The notes under the pieces: generated by a model
What the model was told of the DNA's origin: nothing
Databases searched by the model: none
What the model saw: only the letters and a program-made list of their open reading frames with translations
Translations under genes and position numbers: made by a program
From: an uncultured Clostridium sp.
Lineage (GTDB): Bacteria > Bacillota > Clostridia > Lachnospirales > Lachnospiraceae
Assembly: GCA_900544905.1 (NCBI GenBank)
Contig: UQXF01000058.1
Span: 1-21,854 of the forward strand
Length of the DNA stretch: 21,854 nt
Direction of reading: 5' to 3'
In this document: one piece after another, positions 8,056 to 15,737 of the stretch
Position numbering within the stretch: the first letter of the stretch is position 1
Layout of the letters: each line of letters opens with the position of its first letter

Positions 8056-8903
8056 TGAAAAAGAAAAATCGTGTAGGTAAGACAAACTGGGTATTGACGC
8101 TGGTCCTGATTCTGGGCTGTGTGACCGTGTTTTTCCCATTATACATGGCAATTATTATTGCGTTTAAGCAGCCGTCAGAAATGACAAATGATGTGGCGGG
8201 AGCCCTTGCTTTTCCGGCAACCTGGAGCCTTGACAATTTCAGGGAGGCAATGGAGGTAACAGATTTCTGGCATTCTTTAGGAAACAGCTTATTAATTACC
8301 GTGGCAACCATTGTACTGGCTATTTTAATCCATTCGGTTGCAGGCTATGTAATCGGACGAAGCATGGCACATAAAAAAGCTTACAAGTTCATTTATCTTT
8401 ATATCGTAAGCGGTATGTTTGTACCGTTTGCAATTCTGATGATGCCGGTGGTAAAGCAGACTGCGCAGATGGGAATTGCAAACCGCTTTGGTGTTGTGCT
8501 GCTGTATCTGGTATTTTATATGCCAATCAATGTTTTGCTCTATACCGGATATTTAAAAAATATTCCCCTTGCCATGGAGGAGGCAGCAGAGATTGATGGT
8601 GCCAATGCATGGACTACATATTGGAGAGTTATCTTCCCGATGATGAAGCCGATGCATGCAACGGTAGCTGTTTTAACGGCACTGGGAACATGGAATGATG
8701 TTATGACACCACTTGTTATCATGTCCGGAACGGGAGAGAATACATTACCGTTAGCACAGTTAAATTTCCAGACACAGTTTGGAACAAACTATAATCTGGC
8801 ATTTGCATCGTACTTGCTTGCCCTGATTCCGATTCTGATTTTCTATATTATCTGTCAGAAACAGATTCTGAATGGCGTGGCAAACGGAGCTGTCAAGGGA
8901 TGA
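8052..8903 (+). CDS. msmG: ABC transporter permease (MsmG/MalG-like)
   Basis: 283 aa membrane protein of the MalG/MsmG branch of CUT1 permeases. It has a first membrane segment near residues 15-38 (WVLTLVLILGCVTVFFPLYM), further segments, and an EAA loop near residue 177 (EAAEIDGANAWTTYWRVIFP). The start overlaps the preceding permease stop. There are two consecutive ATG codons (8052 and 8055) after GGAGGAG, so the exact first residue is ambiguous by one codon. It pairs with the upstream permease to form the translocation channel. The sucrose phosphorylase gene begins 16 bases after its stop. Confidence 0.93.
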   Translation: MMKKKNRVGKTNWVLTLVLILGCVTVFFPLYMAIIIAFKQPSEMTNDVAGALAFPATWSLDNFREAMEVTDFWHSLGNSLLITVATIVLAILIHSVAGYVIGRSMAHKKAYKFIYLYIVSGMFVPFAILMMPVVKQTAQMGIANRFGVVLLYLVFYMPINVLLYTGYLKNIPLAMEEAAEIDGANAWTTYWRVIFPMMKPMHATVAVLTALGTWNDVMTPLVIMSGTGENTLPLAQLNFQTQFGTNYNLAFASYLLALIPILIFYIICQKQILNGVANGAVKG

Positions 8904-8919
8904 TAGAAAGGAGACTTAT

Positions 8920-10329
8920 ATGGAGTTAAAGAATAAGATTATGCTGATTACCTATGCGGACAGCTTAGGGAAGAACTTAAAGGAGCTGCATGAAATCTTA
9001 GATACTCATTATAAGGCTGCTGTGGGCGGGGTGCATATCCTGCCCTTTTTCCCATCCTCTGCAGACCGGGGATTTGCGCCGATGTGTTATGACAGAGTTG
9101 ATGAGAAATTTGGCAGCTTTGAAGATGTGGAAAATCTGGGAAAAGAATATTACCTGATGTTTGATTTTATGGTCAACCATATCTCTGCAAGCTCAGAATA
9201 CTTTCAGGATTTTTTACAGAAGAAGGAGGACTCTCCTTATAAGGATTTCTTTATCCGTTACAAGGAATTCTGGGAAAATGGCGAGCCGACAGAGGAACAG
9301 GTGGATAAGATTTATAAGAGAAAACCACGGGCACCGTATATTGAAGCGGAATTTAAGGATGGGACTAAAGAAAAGATATGGTGTACCTTCTGTGAGGAAC
9401 AGATTGATTTAGACGTAACGAAAGAGGCTGCAAAGAAGTTTATCCGGGACACCCTCAGGAATATGTGTAAAAAGGGAGCCTCTGTTATTCGCCTCGATGC
9501 CTTTGCTTATGCGGTAAAAAAGCAGGATACCAGCTGTTTTTTCATAGAGCCGGATATCTGGGAGCTGCTTTATGAGATTGAGGATATTGTAAAGGAAGAA
9601 CATGCAGAGATTCTGCCGGAGATTCACGAGCATTATACAATTCCCATGAAGCTTGCGGACAAGGGCTTCTGGGTTTATGATTTTGCCCTGCCGGTTATTA
9701 CACTTCATGCATTGTATAACCATACGGGAGAATATCTGAAAAACTGGCTTGATATGTGCCCGAAAAAGCAGTTTACAACCCTGGATACACATGACGGAAT
9801 CGGCATTGTGGATGTAAAGGATTTGCTTCCGGATGAAGAAATTGATAAAGTAAAAGAACAGATGTATAAGCAGGGAGCCAATGTCAAGAAGATTTACAGC
9901 TCAGAAGCCTATAATAATCTGGATATTTACCAGGTAAATACCACATATTATTCCGCATTAGGGAACAACGATGCCGCCTATTTGCTTGCCCGTGCGATTC
10001 AGTTTTTTGCTCCGGGAATACCACAGGTATATTATGTGGGAATGCTGGCAGGTGAAAATGATGTGGAATTGATGGAACGGACAAAAAACGGAAGGGATAT
10101 TAACCGCCATTATTACACAAAGGAAGAGGCTGCTAAGGAGCAGGAGCGTCCGGTTGTACAGGAGTTAAAGAAGTTAATGGAGCTGCGTAATTCTCATCCG
10201 GCTTTCCATATTGACGGAGATATTTTGGTGGAGACAGAAGGCGACCACTTAAAAATTACGAGAAGCTATAAAGAGGATAAGATTGTATTGGATGCAAATC
10301 TTACCACCTGTGAATATACAATTTGTTAA
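8920..10329 (+). CDS. gtfA: Sucrose phosphorylase (GH13_18)
   Basis: 469 aa from the ATG at 8920, set by AAAGGAG at 8907-8913; the longer frame from 8872 overlaps msmG and lacks a ribosome site. It converts sucrose and phosphate to alpha-glucose 1-phosphate and fructose in the cytoplasm. The sequence follows streptococcal GtfA closely: TYADSLGKNLKELHEI at the N-terminus, PFFPSSADRGFAP near 45, nucleophile D193 in IRLDAFAYAVKK, acid/base E234 in LPEIHEHYT, D292 in LDTHDGIG and the NNLDIYQVNTTYYSALG loop near residue 330 typical of true sucrose phosphorylases. In this operon it would act on sucrose freed from raffinose or stachyose by the alpha-galactosidase that follows. Sister activities such as sucrose 6'-phosphate phosphorolysis are less likely given the GtfA-type loop. 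Confidence 0.93.
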   Translation: MELKNKIMLITYADSLGKNLKELHEILDTHYKAAVGGVHILPFFPSSADRGFAPMCYDRVDEKFGSFEDVENLGKEYYLMFDFMVNHISASSEYFQDFLQKKEDSPYKDFFIRYKEFWENGEPTEEQVDKIYKRKPRAPYIEAEFKDGTKEKIWCTFCEEQIDLDVTKEAAKKFIRDTLRNMCKKGASVIRLDAFAYAVKKQDTSCFFIEPDIWELLYEIEDIVKEEHAEILPEIHEHYTIPMKLADKGFWVYDFALPVITLHALYNHTGEYLKNWLDMCPKKQFTTLDTHDGIGIVDVKDLLPDEEIDKVKEQMYKQGANVKKIYSSEAYNNLDIYQVNTTYYSALGNNDAAYLLARAIQFFAPGIPQVYYVGMLAGENDVELMERTKNGRDINRHYYTKEEAAKEQERPVVQELKKLMELRNSHPAFHIDGDILVETEGDHLKITRSYKEDKIVLDANLTTCEYTIC

Positions 10330-10360
10330 TAAAAAATAATTTTTTGAGAGGAGTCTGGAT

Positions 10361-12541
10361 ATGGCAGTAAGAGTAAAAGATGGGATTTTCTATTTGGAGA
10401 CAGAAAATACATTATATCAGATGAAGGCAGATGAATATGGAGTATTGCTTCACCTCTGGTATGGGAAGAAGACGGATTGTAATATGGATTATTTACTGGA
10501 TTATCCGGATGTTGGATTTGCCGGCAATGTTTATGATGTGGATAATTGCAGAACCTATTCCCTGAATACCCTGCCCTTGGAATACGGGACAGCAGGGACA
10601 GGAGATTACCGTGTTCCTGCCATTTCCGTAACCCATGGGGACGGAAGTACTGCACTGGACTTAAGATATCAGGAGCATAAGATTTCAAAGGGAAAATATT
10701 CTATACCGGGTCTTCCGGCTGTTTATGCCGGAGAGGAAGAGGCAGAAACCCTGGAAATTATCTTAAAGGATACTGCAACGGATATCCGTGTCATATTAAA
10801 ATATGGAGTATTGGAAAATCAGGATGTGATTACCAGAAGTGTTGTCATCATAAATGATGGTGAAATGCCTGTTAAAATTAACCGGGCACACAGCCTTTCC
10901 ATGGATATGCCATATGGTGACTGGGAATGGATGCATTTTCATGGAAGGCATGCCATGGAACGGCAGGTAGAAAGAGTACCGCTGCTGCATGGTGTGCAGG
11001 AAAGCGGAAGTACAAGGGGTACCTCCAGCCATCAGCAGAATCCGTCTGTTTTACTGTGTGAGAAAAACTGCACAGAAACCAGTGGGTATTGTATGGGAGC
11101 GGTTCTGATGTACAGTGGCGGCTTTCAGACACAGATAGAGCTTGACCAGTTGAACCAGACCCGTATTGTGATGGGGATTCATCCGGATACCTTTTGCTGG
11201 ACATTAAATGGTGGCGAGAGCTTCTATACGCCGGAGGTTATTTTATCCTGTTCAGATGAGGGCATGGACAAGCTTTCCGGACGGTTTCACAAGGTGATAA
11301 GAGAGCATGTCTGCCGTGGCAAATATAAAATGACAGAGCGGCCGGTATTAATCAATAATTGGGAAGCCACCTATTTTGACTTTGATGAGGAAAAAATATT
11401 TAATATTGCAAAGCAGGCATCCGAACTGGGGGTTGATATGATGGTATTGGATGACGGCTGGTTTGGAAAGAGAGACAGTGATTCCACCGGACTGGGTGAC
11501 TGGTTTGTAAATGAGGACAAAATAAAGGGCGGACTGGAAAAACTGGTGGAGCGGATAAATGGTCTGGGTATGAAATTCGGTATCTGGTTTGAACCGGAAA
11601 TGATATCAGAAGAGAGTAATCTTTATAAGGAACATCCGGACTGGGCAATTCAGATTCCGGGGAGGAAGCCAATGCGGGGACGTTATCAGCTTGTGCTTGA
11701 TATGACCAGGCAGGATGTAAGGGATTATCTGTACCGGCAAATCAGTAATGTGCTGGATTGTGCAAATGTGGAGTATATCAAATGGGATATGAACAGAAGT
11801 ATTAGTGACTGGTATTCTCCTGGGCTTTCATCCGGCAGGCAGAGTGAGATGCCGCACCGGTATGTCTTAGGACTTTATGAATTGTTGGAGCGTTTGACCA
11901 CGGACTATCCGGATGTGTTATTTGAGGGCTGCAGCGGAGGCGGCGGAAGATTTGATGCAGGGATGTTATATTACTGTCCACAAATCTGGTGCAGTGATGA
12001 TACAGATGCTTATGAAAGGACAAAGATACAGTATGGCACCAGCTTTTTCTATCCAGTTTCCACAGTGGGCTCCCATGTGTCTGCCGTACCGAATCATCAG
12101 ACTGGAAGGATTACACCATTGGAGACCAGAGCAGTGACAGCAATGGCAGGCAGCTTCGGTTATGAGCTGGATTTAAATACTCTTTCAGAGGAAGAAAAGG
12201 CTGAGGTGGCAGAGCAGATTGTACGTTTTAAGAAGTATGGAGCACTAATCCATAATGGCAGTTATCACCGGTTAAGCAATCCGATGGAGGATAAGTTTGC
12301 AATCTGGTCCTTTGTATCGGAGGATAAAAAACAGGTTTTGGTGCATGGAATGATATTCCGGACAGAGGCAAACATGCTCCGGTATCCGGTCCGTCTGCGT
12401 AGCCTGGATGCTGCAAAAAAGTACCGGTTAAATGAGACCGGACAAATTTATACCGGTAAGGCTCTGATGGAGGCTGGAATTCTTCTTTCAAAGGCATGGG
12501 GAGATTATGTTCCGGTGGAACTCTATTTTACACAGGTGTAG
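10361..12541 (+). CDS. aga: Alpha-galactosidase (GH36, subgroup I)
   Basis: 726 aa, the usual size for subgroup I GH36 enzymes of Firmicutes (Aga/AgaA/RafA), with no signal peptide. It hydrolyses terminal alpha-1,6-galactose from melibiose, raffinose and stachyose. The N-terminal beta-sandwich spans roughly 1-320. The barrel begins near 330 (NNWEATYFDF) and contains LDDGWFGKRD (363-372), GIWFEPEMISEESNLY (407-422), the nucleophile D476 in YIKWDMNRS, the GCSGGGGRFD motif (523-532) and WCSDDTDA (543-550), where D546 is the likely acid/base by spacing from the nucleophile. A ribosome site GAGAGGAG precedes the ATG. It is the last gene of the operon. The 34-bp gap to the convergent antiporter gene shows small palindromes but no convincing T-tract terminator. 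Confidence 0.95.
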   Translation: MAVRVKDGIFYLETENTLYQMKADEYGVLLHLWYGKKTDCNMDYLLDYPDVGFAGNVYDVDNCRTYSLNTLPLEYGTAGTGDYRVPAISVTHGDGSTALDLRYQEHKISKGKYSIPGLPAVYAGEEEAETLEIILKDTATDIRVILKYGVLENQDVITRSVVIINDGEMPVKINRAHSLSMDMPYGDWEWMHFHGRHAMERQVERVPLLHGVQESGSTRGTSSHQQNPSVLLCEKNCTETSGYCMGAVLMYSGGFQTQIELDQLNQTRIVMGIHPDTFCWTLNGGESFYTPEVILSCSDEGMDKLSGRFHKVIREHVCRGKYKMTERPVLINNWEATYFDFDEEKIFNIAKQASELGVDMMVLDDGWFGKRDSDSTGLGDWFVNEDKIKGGLEKLVERINGLGMKFGIWFEPEMISEESNLYKEHPDWAIQIPGRKPMRGRYQLVLDMTRQDVRDYLYRQISNVLDCANVEYIKWDMNRSISDWYSPGLSSGRQSEMPHRYVLGLYELLERLTTDYPDVLFEGCSGGGGRFDAGMLYYCPQIWCSDDTDAYERTKIQYGTSFFYPVSTVGSHVSAVPNHQTGRITPLETRAVTAMAGSFGYELDLNTLSEEEKAEVAEQIVRFKKYGALIHNGSYHRLSNPMEDKFAIWSFVSEDKKQVLVHGMIFRTEANMLRYPVRLRSLDAAKKYRLNETGQIYTGKALMEAGILLSKAWGDYVPVELYFTQV

Positions 12542-12575
12542 GTTCCCGGGAAATTCCCATTTAACTGTCTGTTTT

Positions 12576-13772
12576 CTAATCTTTACAAAGAAATCTTTTA
12601 TAGGTAAAATCTATGCCCAGTGCACCCATTGGCGCGGTAATGAGGATTGCCAGGACTGCTACAGAGAGGACAAGCTGTCCGCAGGGCAGTCCCATTGCCA
12701 GTGGTACGGAGCCAATCGCCGCCTGTACTGTCGCCTTTGGAAGGTACGCAATCATACAGAAGAGGCGCTCTTTCAGGCTCAAGGGTGTGCCGATAAGGCA
12801 GATTGCCACACCGGCTGCCCGGAAGAGGAGGGCAATCAATATCATAATTATAGCGGCGGCTCCTGCCTCAAAGGTATAACGGATATCAACTGCCGCTCCT
12901 ACCAATACAAACAGGATTACCTCTGCGGCAAGCCAGAGCTTGCCAAACTTTTCGGAAAGGCGTCTGGATACAAAATCGGTACTTTTGATTTTGATTACAC
13001 ACGCCATGCTGACAACAGCAAGCAGTCCGGACAGGGAGACAATTTCCTTCAGCCATGTCTCAATTGCCATGAGCAGGAAGGATACTCCGAGAACAATAAT
13101 GACCTTCATACTGTTTCGGACACAGTGCTTATGGGCGTATGCAGTTTCAAAAAACAGGCTGAGAACGTATCCCGTAATTGCGCCGAGTATAATTCCCAAT
13201 ATAATGGAAATAGGGATATTTACAAAATCCATAAGATGGGCGCTGCCACCCTGTGCCATGCTGGAAAAGGTGGAGAACAGCACAATTACATAAATATCAT
13301 CGCAGGAGGCTCCTGCCATAATCAGTTGAGGAATACTCTTTTCTGTACCGTATTTCGCTTCCATCAGCTGAACCATTCGTGGGATGACCACAGCCGGAGA
13401 TACTGCTCCAAGTACAGTTCCCATAACAGCAGCTTCCATTCTTGTGATACCGAGAATGTATGGTGCAAACAGGAAAAACGCCAGTATCTCACAGCTTGCC
13501 GGTACGAATGCCATCATAATGGCGGGGCGTCCTACTTTTTTTAAATCAGCCGGATTAAGAGATAAGCCTGCTTTCAGTAGAATAATAACCAAAGCCATCT
13601 GACGCAAATCTGCGGAAATGGATAAAATGGATGGGTCAAGTAAGTTAAGGACATATGGTCCCAATACAATACCGGTTACCAGCATGCCAATTATGCGTGG
13701 CAGCTTTATCCGCTGGCAGATGGCAGCCATAGACAATCCTGCAAGAAAAATGAGTGCAAGTGACGTTAACAT
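12576..13772 (-). CDS. Cation:proton antiporter (CPA2-type), under fluoride riboswitch control
   Basis: 398 aa from the ATG at 13772; GAAAGGAG lies just upstream, and the frame extending to 13880 would run back into the leader RNA. A dozen or so hydrophobic segments give the Na+/H+ exchanger fold. Motifs include LPRIIGMLVTGIVLGPYVL (24-42), LGAVSPAVVIPRMV (121-134) and the paired acids D158-D159 in GASCDDI, the ion-binding pair of electrogenic CPA2-like exchangers. There is no C-terminal TrkA-N/RCK domain, unlike full KefB/KefC. The leader carries a fluoride aptamer and terminator, so expression should rise with fluoride. Na+/H+ antiporters are among the gene classes known to lie under this riboswitch. 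The ion exchanged (Na+, K+ or otherwise) is not evident. Confidence 0.9.
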   Translation of the reverse strand: MLTSLALIFLAGLSMAAICQRIKLPRIIGMLVTGIVLGPYVLNLLDPSILSISADLRQMALVIILLKAGLSLNPADLKKVGRPAIMMAFVPASCEILAFFLFAPYILGITRMEAAVMGTVLGAVSPAVVIPRMVQLMEAKYGTEKSIPQLIMAGASCDDIYVIVLFSTFSSMAQGGSAHLMDFVNIPISIILGIILGAITGYVLSLFFETAYAHKHCVRNSMKVIIVLGVSFLLMAIETWLKEIVSLSGLLAVVSMACVIKIKSTDFVSRRLSEKFGKLWLAAEVILFVLVGAAVDIRYTFEAGAAAIIMILIALLFRAAGVAICLIGTPLSLKERLFCMIAYLPKATVQAAIGSVPLAMGLPCGQLVLSVAVLAILITAPMGALGIDFTYKRFLCKD

Positions 13773-13794
13773 AAATATTTCTCCTTTCAGACGC

Positions 13795-13844
13795 AAAAAA
13801 GCTGATGCTTTCTGCGAAAATAAAATCACAGAAGTCATCAGCTT
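13795..13844 (-). terminator. Attenuator hairpin overlapping the fluoride aptamer
   Basis: On the minus strand AAGCTGATG (13844-13836) pairs with CATCAGCTT (13807-13799), and TTCTG/CAGAA extends the stem inside. Six T follow CATCAGC (13800-13795). Its 5' arm contains the aptamer's P3 3' strand and the pseudoknot strand, so terminator and fluoride-bound aptamer cannot form together. This predicts termination without fluoride and read-through into the antiporter gene when fluoride is bound. Confidence 0.9.
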
Positions 13845-13886
13845 AATAAGCGGTTTAGGTTTCCCATGGGAGAACTTCATTCCCGT
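13831..13886 (-). ncRNA. Fluoride riboswitch aptamer (crcB motif)
   Basis: Read on the minus strand, the leader starts at about 13886 with GGGAATGAAGTTCTCCC (13884-13868), then AAACCGCTTATTAAGCTGATGACTTC ends near 13831 (given here as AAACCGC, GCTGATG and ACTTC blocks). P1 is GGGA/TCCC (13884-13881 with 13871-13868). P3 is GCTT/AAGC (13851-13848 with 13844-13841). The characteristic pseudoknot is GAAGT (13878-13874) with ACTTC (13835-13831). The common family version of that pairing is GGAGU/ACUCC, so the change here is compensatory and supports the fold. The conserved GCUGAUG just before the pseudoknot strand is present. A promoter reads straight into it and a terminator overlaps its 3' end. 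Confidence 0.9.
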
Positions 13887-13891
13887 AGCCC

Positions 13892-13920
13892 ATTATATAT
13901 CACTACCTTCTATTTGTAAA
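13892..13920 (-). promoter_or_regulatory. Promoter for the riboswitch and antiporter transcript
   Basis: On the minus strand TTTACA (13920-13915) and a perfect TATAAT (13897-13892) are separated by 17 bases. The predicted start is near 13886, placing the fluoride aptamer at the extreme 5' end of the RNA, as is usual for this riboswitch. Confidence 0.85.
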
Positions 13921-13939
13921 CCTGTTTTTTAGAAAATAC

Positions 13940-13968
13940 ATGACAAGAGCAGGGATTCGTAGTACACT
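13940..13968 (+). promoter_or_regulatory. Probable promoter for lrgAB
   Basis: ATGACA (13940-13945) and TACACT (13963-13968) are 17 bases apart, about 45 bases before the lrgA start. The 7-bp inverted repeat AACCTGT (13919-13925) and ACAGGTT (13972-13978) brackets the promoter, and its left arm touches the -35 of the divergent antiporter promoter, so shared regulation is possible but unproven. Confidence 0.5.
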
Positions 13969-14013
13969 AATACAGGTTAAAAACAGAGGTATTTAAGAAA
14001 AGAGGCGTTTTTG

Positions 14014-14394
14014 GTGAAATACATAAAACAGTTTGGCATTATTTTAACGATTTCTTTTATTGGAGAGGTCTGCAATCATCTGCTTCCGCTTCCGGTACCG
14101 GCGAGTATTTATGGTCTGGTTATTTTGTTTACAGGACTGTTTTTCGGATGGATTAAGCTGGAGGATGTAAAGGAAACGGGGAAATTCTTGATTGAAATTA
14201 TGCCGCTCATGTTTATTCCTGCTGCGGTGGGACTGCTGGAGAGCTGGGGAGTGCTTAAGCCAATCTGTATTCCGGTAATTGGAATTACACTGGTTACCAC
14301 CATAATTGTGATGGCAGTAACAGGTAGGACCACCCAGTTTGTCATAAGAAGGGGGAAAAGAAAAACGGAAGCTGAGGTGAAGGCAGATGAGTAA
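14014..14394 (+). CDS. lrgA: LrgA/CidA-family membrane protein
   Basis: 126 aa from the GTG at 14014; a TTG at 14011 is the alternative, both following the weak ribosome site AGAGG at 14001-14005. Four hydrophobic segments, with the family signature LPLPVPASIYGLVILFTGL near residues 25-43 and EIMPLMFIPAAVGLLE near 62-77, then a basic tail. CidA/LrgA proteins are small holin-like partners of LrgB. The pair has been linked to murein hydrolase control in staphylococci and to pyruvate transport in Bacillus subtilis (PftAB) and Streptococcus mutans. Eight bases overlap with lrgB, so the two are coupled. Confidence 0.9.
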   Translation: MKYIKQFGIILTISFIGEVCNHLLPLPVPASIYGLVILFTGLFFGWIKLEDVKETGKFLIEIMPLMFIPAAVGLLESWGVLKPICIPVIGITLVTTIIVMAVTGRTTQFVIRRGKRKTEAEVKADE

Positions 14395-15079
14395 CATATT
14401 AGTAGAATCAGTATTTTTTGGTGTCATGTTAAGCCTGATTGCCTATGGAGCCGGAGTACAGCTGAAAAAGAAATTTGGTCTTGCAGTCTTTAATCCGCTG
14501 CTGGTGGCAGTTGTCATCATCATGATACTGCTGTCAGTGTGCCACATTGATTATGATGTTTATTATGAGGGGGCAAAATATTTAAGCTATCTGTTGACCC
14601 CGGCGACAGTCTGTCTTGCAATTCCGCTGTATGAACAGGTGGAAATGTTAAAGGGTAACTGGAAAGCCATTCTACTGGGAATCTGCTCCGGTGTGCTTAC
14701 CAGTCTGGTTAGTGTACTGGTATTCTCACTGATTTCCGGTCTCAGCCATAAGGAGTATGTCACCCTGCTGCCGAAATCCATTACAACAGCCATTGGAATG
14801 GGAGTGTCGGAGGAATTGGATGGCTATGTGACAATTACTGTGGCGGTTATTATTATTACCGGGGTGTTCGGAAATATGATTGCAGAAACAATATGCAGGG
14901 TATTCCGGATTGAGGAGCCGGTGGCGAGGGGAATTGCCATTGGAAGCTCAGCCCATGCCATTGGAACCGTGAAGGCAATGGAAATGGGAGAGTTAGAGGG
15001 AGCAATGAGCAGTCTGTCCATAGCGGTGGCAGGGCTGCTGACAGTGGCAGGAGCATCAGTTTTTGCACCATTTATCTAG
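14387..15079 (+). CDS. lrgB: LrgB/CidB-family membrane protein
   Basis: 230 aa, standard LrgB length, almost entirely hydrophobic. Family features are the TPATVCLAIPLYEQVEMLK region near residues 70-88, LLPKSITTAIGMGVSEELDG near 126-145 and the C-terminal GIAIGSSAHAIGTVKAMEMGELEGAMSSLSIAVAGL block near 185-220. With LrgA it forms a two-component carrier or pore; pyruvate or a related short acid is plausible, given characterised relatives, and would fit overflow from the adjacent sugar operon, but that is inference. Confidence 0.93.
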   Translation: MSNILVESVFFGVMLSLIAYGAGVQLKKKFGLAVFNPLLVAVVIIMILLSVCHIDYDVYYEGAKYLSYLLTPATVCLAIPLYEQVEMLKGNWKAILLGICSGVLTSLVSVLVFSLISGLSHKEYVTLLPKSITTAIGMGVSEELDGYVTITVAVIIITGVFGNMIAETICRVFRIEEPVARGIAIGSSAHAIGTVKAMEMGELEGAMSSLSIAVAGLLTVAGASVFAPFI

Positions 15080-15100
15080 GAAATATCTTAATTGTATAAG

Positions 15101-15129
15101 TTGACACAAAGGATAATATCTATTAAACT
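15101..15129 (+). promoter_or_regulatory. Promoter upstream of the VWA-like and HAD genes
   Basis: A perfect TTGACA (15101-15106), 17 bases, then TAAACT (15124-15129). It lies between the lrgB stop and the next gene, so the following genes can be transcribed independently of lrgAB. No clear terminator is seen after lrgB. Confidence 0.6.
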
Positions 15130-15180
15130 AATCATGGATATCAAGGCTGGTTACAGTGGTATAAGGGAAGCGATGGATAA

Positions 15181-15702
15181 ATGACGCCGGTACAGATGAA
15201 ATTATTTATGAATGATGTGGAACGGGTATTGCATGCACCAGGCAACCTGCCGGGTGGAAAACTGACGGAAATGGCGGTTGTGCTGGATTATAAGCTGCCG
15301 CAAGAGCAGCTTGCAGGCACCAGCAGGGATATAGTCTCTGCATTGAAAAAGAAGGGTGATTTGTTTCAGAATGTCCGGTTAAATGTGGTGAAATGGATAA
15401 CCGATGAGCAGATTGTGACGGAGGTGCTTCCACTTTCCATGCTGGGAATTGGCAGAGGCTTAGAGGATTATGGCAACATGTCCCATACGGAAGACAAAGT
15501 GCTAGAAGTACTGGCAGGACAGTTAAAATTATTTCATGCCAGGAGCAGACTGGTTATTCTGGTTTCTGACGGACAGTGGCAGGTGAACCAACGGGATGCA
15601 TGGGACTCAAATCTACAGCCATTTTTACATAAGAAATGGATATGGGTGGACGGAAACGGAAATAGTAAGGGAAGAGTAAATCTTTCTTTTGACCGTTTTT
15701 GA
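15181..15702 (+). CDS. Uncharacterised protein, possibly a degenerate VWA-like fold
   Basis: 173 aa, no signal peptide and no membrane segment. I do not recognise a named family. The pattern of strands and helices recalls a von Willebrand A-like Rossmann domain: strand EMAVVLDYK (30-38), helix near 48-59, strand VRLNVVKW (65-72), a helix near 104-119, strand RLVILVSDG (123-131) and a late strand KWIWVDG (152-158). The first strand would carry the DxSxS metal site in a true VWA, but here it reads LDYKLP, so metal binding is probably lost. The frame opens directly after a stop at 15178, with AAGGGA at 15163-15168 upstream. It precedes the HAD gene by 35 bases. The fold call is a pattern guess only; the gene call is more secure. 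Confidence 0.75.
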   Translation: MTPVQMKLFMNDVERVLHAPGNLPGGKLTEMAVVLDYKLPQEQLAGTSRDIVSALKKKGDLFQNVRLNVVKWITDEQIVTEVLPLSMLGIGRGLEDYGNMSHTEDKVLEVLAGQLKLFHARSRLVILVSDGQWQVNQRDAWDSNLQPFLHKKWIWVDGNGNSKGRVNLSFDRF

Positions 15703-15737
15703 TAGAGAATAAGCATCAGAACAGCAGGAGGAGTTGT

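Noticed and set aside
12542..12575. Bidirectional terminator between aga and the antiporter
   Set aside because: TTCCCGGGAA and GGGAAATTCCC are small palindromes, but there is no adjoining T-tract on either strand.
12507..13544. 345-codon plus-strand open frame
   Set aside because: It is antisense to the clear antiporter gene, is rich in Cys/His/Asn without any motif, and begins inside aga; it is a shadow frame.
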